DNA from: Onchocerca volvulus
Lineage: Eukaryota; Nematoda; Chromadorea; Rhabditida; Onchocercidae
Direction of reading: 5' to 3'
Length of the DNA stretch: 64,000 bases
Assembly: GCA_000499405.2 (NCBI GenBank)
Contig: HG738139.1
Location: 10,006,616 to 10,070,615, forward strand
Each line of letters starts with the position of its first letter. The stretch's first letter is position 1. Below are positions 60,641 through 64,000 of the stretch, piece after piece. Below the pieces are notes generated by a model, which searched no databases, was not told the DNA's origin, and worked only from the letters and a program-made list of their open reading frames with translations. The position numbers and the translations under genes were made by a program.

Positions 60641-63600
60641 ATGCAGTGTGACGATGTCACTTGGAATATTCTCAATAAAGGAATGTGTTCCTTTAAAACA
60701 AGGTAAGCTGATGAATAAAGGAGACATTTTTTTTCGATATTATTTGAGTTTGAGCTTCTAATACTTATTGGTAAGAAGTTATAATTCATTTCTTCACCAG
60801 TCGCTCAATTCAAACGTATATGCAATTATTTCTTCTACTGTTTTCGATTCCTTTTATTTTCATATTTCAACTGAAAATTTTTTCAACAGTTATGGATTTT
60901 GCAAACTAGATCTGGTAAACGCACGACTGAGGCTACCGTTCATATAATAGTTGATATGGTAAGCGAAGGAGTGATTACAAAAGGAGAAGGGATGTTGAGA
61001 ATTAATCCAAAGATTTTTGATAGTTTATTGCATCCGGTTCTTGATATTAAAAGTGATCAAAAATAATAGGAAAAGGACTGCCGGCTTCTCCTGGTGTTGC
61101 TTCTGGGTATGTGGTATTTAGTGCAAATGATGCAGAAAAGGCTGTAGAGCAAGGTAAAAAAGTAGTTTTGGTAAGGTCAAAGACGAGTTCTGAGGATATT
61201 AATGGAAATTCTGAAGTTTTACATTTTCCAGGATAAAAACGCAGAAGTTTTGTCGTAATGAGTACAATCTGACGGGTTTATGTAATCGAGCATCATGTCC
61301 GTTAGCTAACAGTCAATACGCTACGGTCCGAGAAGACAAAGGTATTTTTTTTTACAGAAAGACGTATAATGAGTAGAGATTAATTCAAAAAACGAATGCG
61401 GTACATTGCATTTATCAAAACTGAACATATCTGAGAGGGAAAACCTATATGTCTTTGAAATTCGTTATTTGAGCAAAAAAAAAAAAAAAAACATGAATTA
61501 TTGTAGTAGTAGTTATTATAGAAAATAGGTAAGTTTTTTGATTTTAAGCTATACGAATAAGAAGGATGAGATTAACAGAAGACAATATGCGACGGAAAGT
61601 GCAATAAAAATAAAGAGAAAAAAAGAAAATAAAATGGAGAAAAAATTAATATTTTCTGTTCTTCTGATTAAGACATTACTATTTCAGGCATCTGTTATCT
61701 ATATATGAAGGTAATTGAAAGAAGTCACTATCCACGAAGACTCTGGGAACGAATCAAATTATCACGGAATATGACCCAAGCTGTAGGACAAATTGATGAT
61801 GCATTGTTGCATTGGTCCGAATATGTTAGACAGAAATGTAAAGCACGTCTAATTCGCATACATCAATATTTGATCAGGATGAGGAAGATGAAGCTACGAG
61901 AAAGGTTTCTTTTTGATTTAATTTTCTCTTGTATGTCAGAAAGATTCCTCTCAAGAAGTCGAATCTTAATATTTCATTGTGGTACAAGATTGGTGTTGGT
62001 TTTATAGATAGGTTGTAGATGAATATAAAATAGATTTTTACTATATCTGATTACGACTCAGCTTAATTCAGATTTTTTGTTTTTGAGTCAAAAAATTTTT
62101 TCTAACGTTTTTGTTATTTTAATTCTTTAATTTTTTTTCCTGCTAGTTTTTCTTTGAGTTATTGACTTGATGTAGTCCTTTTGACAATTTGATATTTGGA
62201 ATGTATTTTCGGCTTAAAATTATTTTCATAAAAAAATCACAATGGGATGTATTTTCAGAAAACCAAAAATATATTATTACTTATCGGACGTTTATATCCA
62301 AACATTTTGAACTACTATTATATTTGACCAACAGTGACTTTGTTTGAATAGATTTTGACCATTATTATAGTTAATCTCATGTATGATTGTTTTTTGGTCT
62401 GCAGGCTTCCTTTTACATAGTCGTAATTGACAATTCTAATGATCTTGTTGAGTATCCAATGATGTCAAAATAGATGGGGTCACTTGCATCACTTTAAATC
62501 AGAAAGATTTTTGAAAATTGATTTTCTGTTGATTTGACATCTCAAAATATTTGCTGACTTTTTTAAACTCTTTCGTTATTTAAATTTATATCTTCCAGAC
62601 AACAAAAGATTATTCCGGTACAGCGGAAGATTGAAAGACGTGAAGTGAGACGAGAAGAAAAGGCACTTGTTGCTGCTAAGTTGGATACAGCTATAGAAAA
62701 AGAATTACTGAGTCGTCTACGTGAAGGAACTTACGGCGAAATTTACAATTTCAGGTCGTAAAAGCATCATTTTTGTCCCTTGTGTTTTTGATTATTTTTT
62801 TTTGCTTAAAAGTCATCTCTAGTATTTGTAGTAGATTGGTTGCTCCATATTTTCCGAAAGGTTGAAAATATCCATTAATTTTACTAGCAAAGTACGATGG
62901 AATTTAGCAGTGATGAAGTAATTTTTAGGCAAGATGCATTCAATCGTGTGCTTGATGAGCAGGAAGAAGTGGATACAGAATTGGATCGTGAAATTGAAGT
63001 TGAAGAGATTAATCAGGTTAGAATTTCTTGCATTTTTGTGATTTTTTCATAACAATAGCATTTCTATATATTTTTCTTTTTTTTTCTTTTTTTAAACTGA
63101 TAATATTTAGGACACCGGAGTTCGCGAATACGTTGCTGATTTCGAAGAATCATCTGACGAAGATGATGAGAGAGATATAGAAGAGGCAGAAGGAGGAAAT
63201 GACATTTGGAACGAAGAAGAGACCAGTGGTGAAGATGATGTGATGGAAAGTGAGGAAGACGAGGAAAGTCCCGTGGAAGATGAAGAGCAGGATTCGAGTG
63301 GAAGAAAAGAAAAAGAACCGATAAATAAAGTATGTCTTTATATTATCATTTTACTGGCTCATGCAATTTTCGCAAAGGATGTTCACTATGAGTTTATGCA
63401 GTAAGATTATCTTAAAATATAATGTGTGCAGAAATATTTGTTAAGCATTGGGAGATTATCTTTTTTTAGTTTTTCAAAACAATTTAAAATTGCCGGAAAG
63501 TATTAAAAGCACTTTCATTAAAGTTAATTTCGAAACGTCATTTTTCAGCAGAAAAAGAAACAAGTGAGGTGGAAAGATTTGAAGGACAAGCAATCAAAAC

Positions 63601-63686
63601 GTGAACCCGTCAAGAGGCGGCTGCGGCAGGTACTTGAAATCGAATATGAAACCGAAGGACCAGTTAGGAGTAAACAAAAGTTATAA
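60641..63686 (+). CDS. mak16: MAK16 ribosome biogenesis protein
   Basis: Seven exons: 60641-60702, 61232-61341, 61688-61904, 62599-62754, 62929-63016, 63111-63329 and 63549-63686. Phases close; 990 nt, 329 aa (human 300). It begins [19 protein letters not shown] and continues [100 protein letters not shown] and GEIYNF, then a long acidic region (exons 5-6) and a basic tail with LEIEYETEG. The four N-terminal cysteines (16, 28, 38, 43) of the family are all present. MAK16 is a nucleolar factor in early 60S pre-ribosomes, with partners such as RPF1. Intron 1 carries a bacterial gene fragment that splicing removes. Confidence 0.95.
60890..61206 (+). pseudogene. ppdK: Bacterial PPDK fragment (probable Wolbachia transfer)
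   Basis: Two adjoining frames give a continuous piece of pyruvate phosphate dikinase. 60890-61063 encodes [15 protein letters not shown], then [13 protein letters not shown], then [10 protein letters not shown], and ends in a stop (TAA at 61064). From 61066, shifted, it reads [20 protein letters not shown], then [17 protein letters not shown], which is the linker and start of the phosphohistidine domain. One missing base near 61063 explains the break. The match ends sharply at 61206. PPDK is absent from animals. It interconverts pyruvate and PEP in Wolbachia and other bacteria, so a nuclear Wolbachia transfer in the filarial lineage is the best reading. It lies wholly inside MAK16 intron 1, 25 nt before the acceptor, on the same strand. 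Confidence 0.88.
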
Positions 63687-63731
63687 GATTCGTAAAGCTT
63701 CGTTATTCCGGTGTAACAGTGTTTCCTATCA

Positions 63732-63737
63732 AATAAA
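63732..63737 (+). terminator. Poly(A) signal of MAK16
   Basis: AATAAA 46 nt after the MAK16 stop codon. Confidence 0.65.
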
Positions 63738-64000
63738 TTGTTACATGCAGATTTTATGTGACCATTTTCCAATATAATTTTCCTTAATTGATGCTGTCTG
63801 AAGTTAGTTCTACCAGTAGACCGTCTTTTAATGAAGGATAACATAACTAAGGGGTAAGGTCACTAGCCCCTTCAAAAGATCAATCTTTTCTTCCTTGCAA
63901 AATGTAGCATGATGGTGGAATGTTTTTCAATGGTTATCGAAAAGCACGTGAATTTCGGATATCCATCTCATGATGATGTTGAATTGTCTACTGATTAATG
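63738..64000. other. Downstream of MAK16, no gene assigned
   Basis: Contains a 29-codon ATG frame (63911-64000) behind an AAATGTAG acceptor-like site, but it ends in a stop and the window closes here. Confidence 0.35.

Noticed and set aside
63911..64000. 29-codon ATG frame at the window end
   Set aside because: It ends in a stop, is unsupported by motifs, and is cut by the window edge.
1..64000. CRISPR arrays, prokaryotic operons, tRNA and rRNA genes
   Set aside because: No spaced direct repeats of CRISPR type, and no tRNA T-arm (GGTTCGAATCC-like) or rRNA-like blocks were noticed by eye. A tRNA scan would be needed to exclude tRNAs.

Overview
The window is eukaryotic: AT-rich, with short exons, GT-AG introns often ending in TTTCAG or TTTAG, 3' splice sites just upstream of start codons (as expected for spliced-leader trans-splicing), and BEL/Pao and Helitron remnants. 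Together with a bacterial pyruvate phosphate dikinase fragment inside an intron, this points to a nematode, most likely a filarial species that has or had Wolbachia. The species cannot be told from the sequence.

Six multi-exon genes could be assembled with splice phases that close exactly. (1) 2426-6753, minus: 245-aa secreted pre-pro-protein ending in a six-cysteine knot (Trunk/PTTH/Spaetzle-like ligand). (2) 26358-31166, minus: RPC5 (POLR3E-like) subunit of RNA polymerase III, 12 exons, one with a GC donor. (3) 45876-47622, plus: 212-aa membrane protein of unknown family. (4) 49605-51449, plus: BTB-BACK protein, 316 aa. (5) 53425-59243, minus: CDC45 replication factor, 14 exons, 645 aa. (6) 60641-63686, plus: MAK16 ribosome-biogenesis factor, 7 exons, 329 aa. 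CDC45 and MAK16 are head to head and share a 1.4-kb intergenic region.

Layout: 1-2.4 kb no gene; 2.4-6.8 kb ligand gene; 6.8-26.4 kb a gene desert with microsatellites and one perfect hairpin; 26.4-31.2 kb RPC5; 31.2-45.1 kb a mosaic of dead transposons (two Helitron Rep N-terminal fragments, a Helitron helicase fragment, two opposed Helitron 5' ends, a BEL/Pao LTR with gag-protease, cysteine-rich env-like pieces, dispersed repeats); 45.9-51.5 kb the membrane and BTB genes; 51.8-52.4 kb a possible solo LTR; 53.4-63.7 kb CDC45 and MAK16.

The main points for follow-up are the bacterial PPDK fragment in MAK16 intron 1, a 3-kb inverted repeat with 1,098-bp arms made of an already broken BEL gag, a 16-base match to the nematode SL1 leader inside the BEL LTR in transcript orientation, and the cystine-knot ligand. 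The housekeeping genes cover replication (CDC45), Pol III transcription (RPC5) and 60S biogenesis (MAK16); no operon-like clustering is evident.
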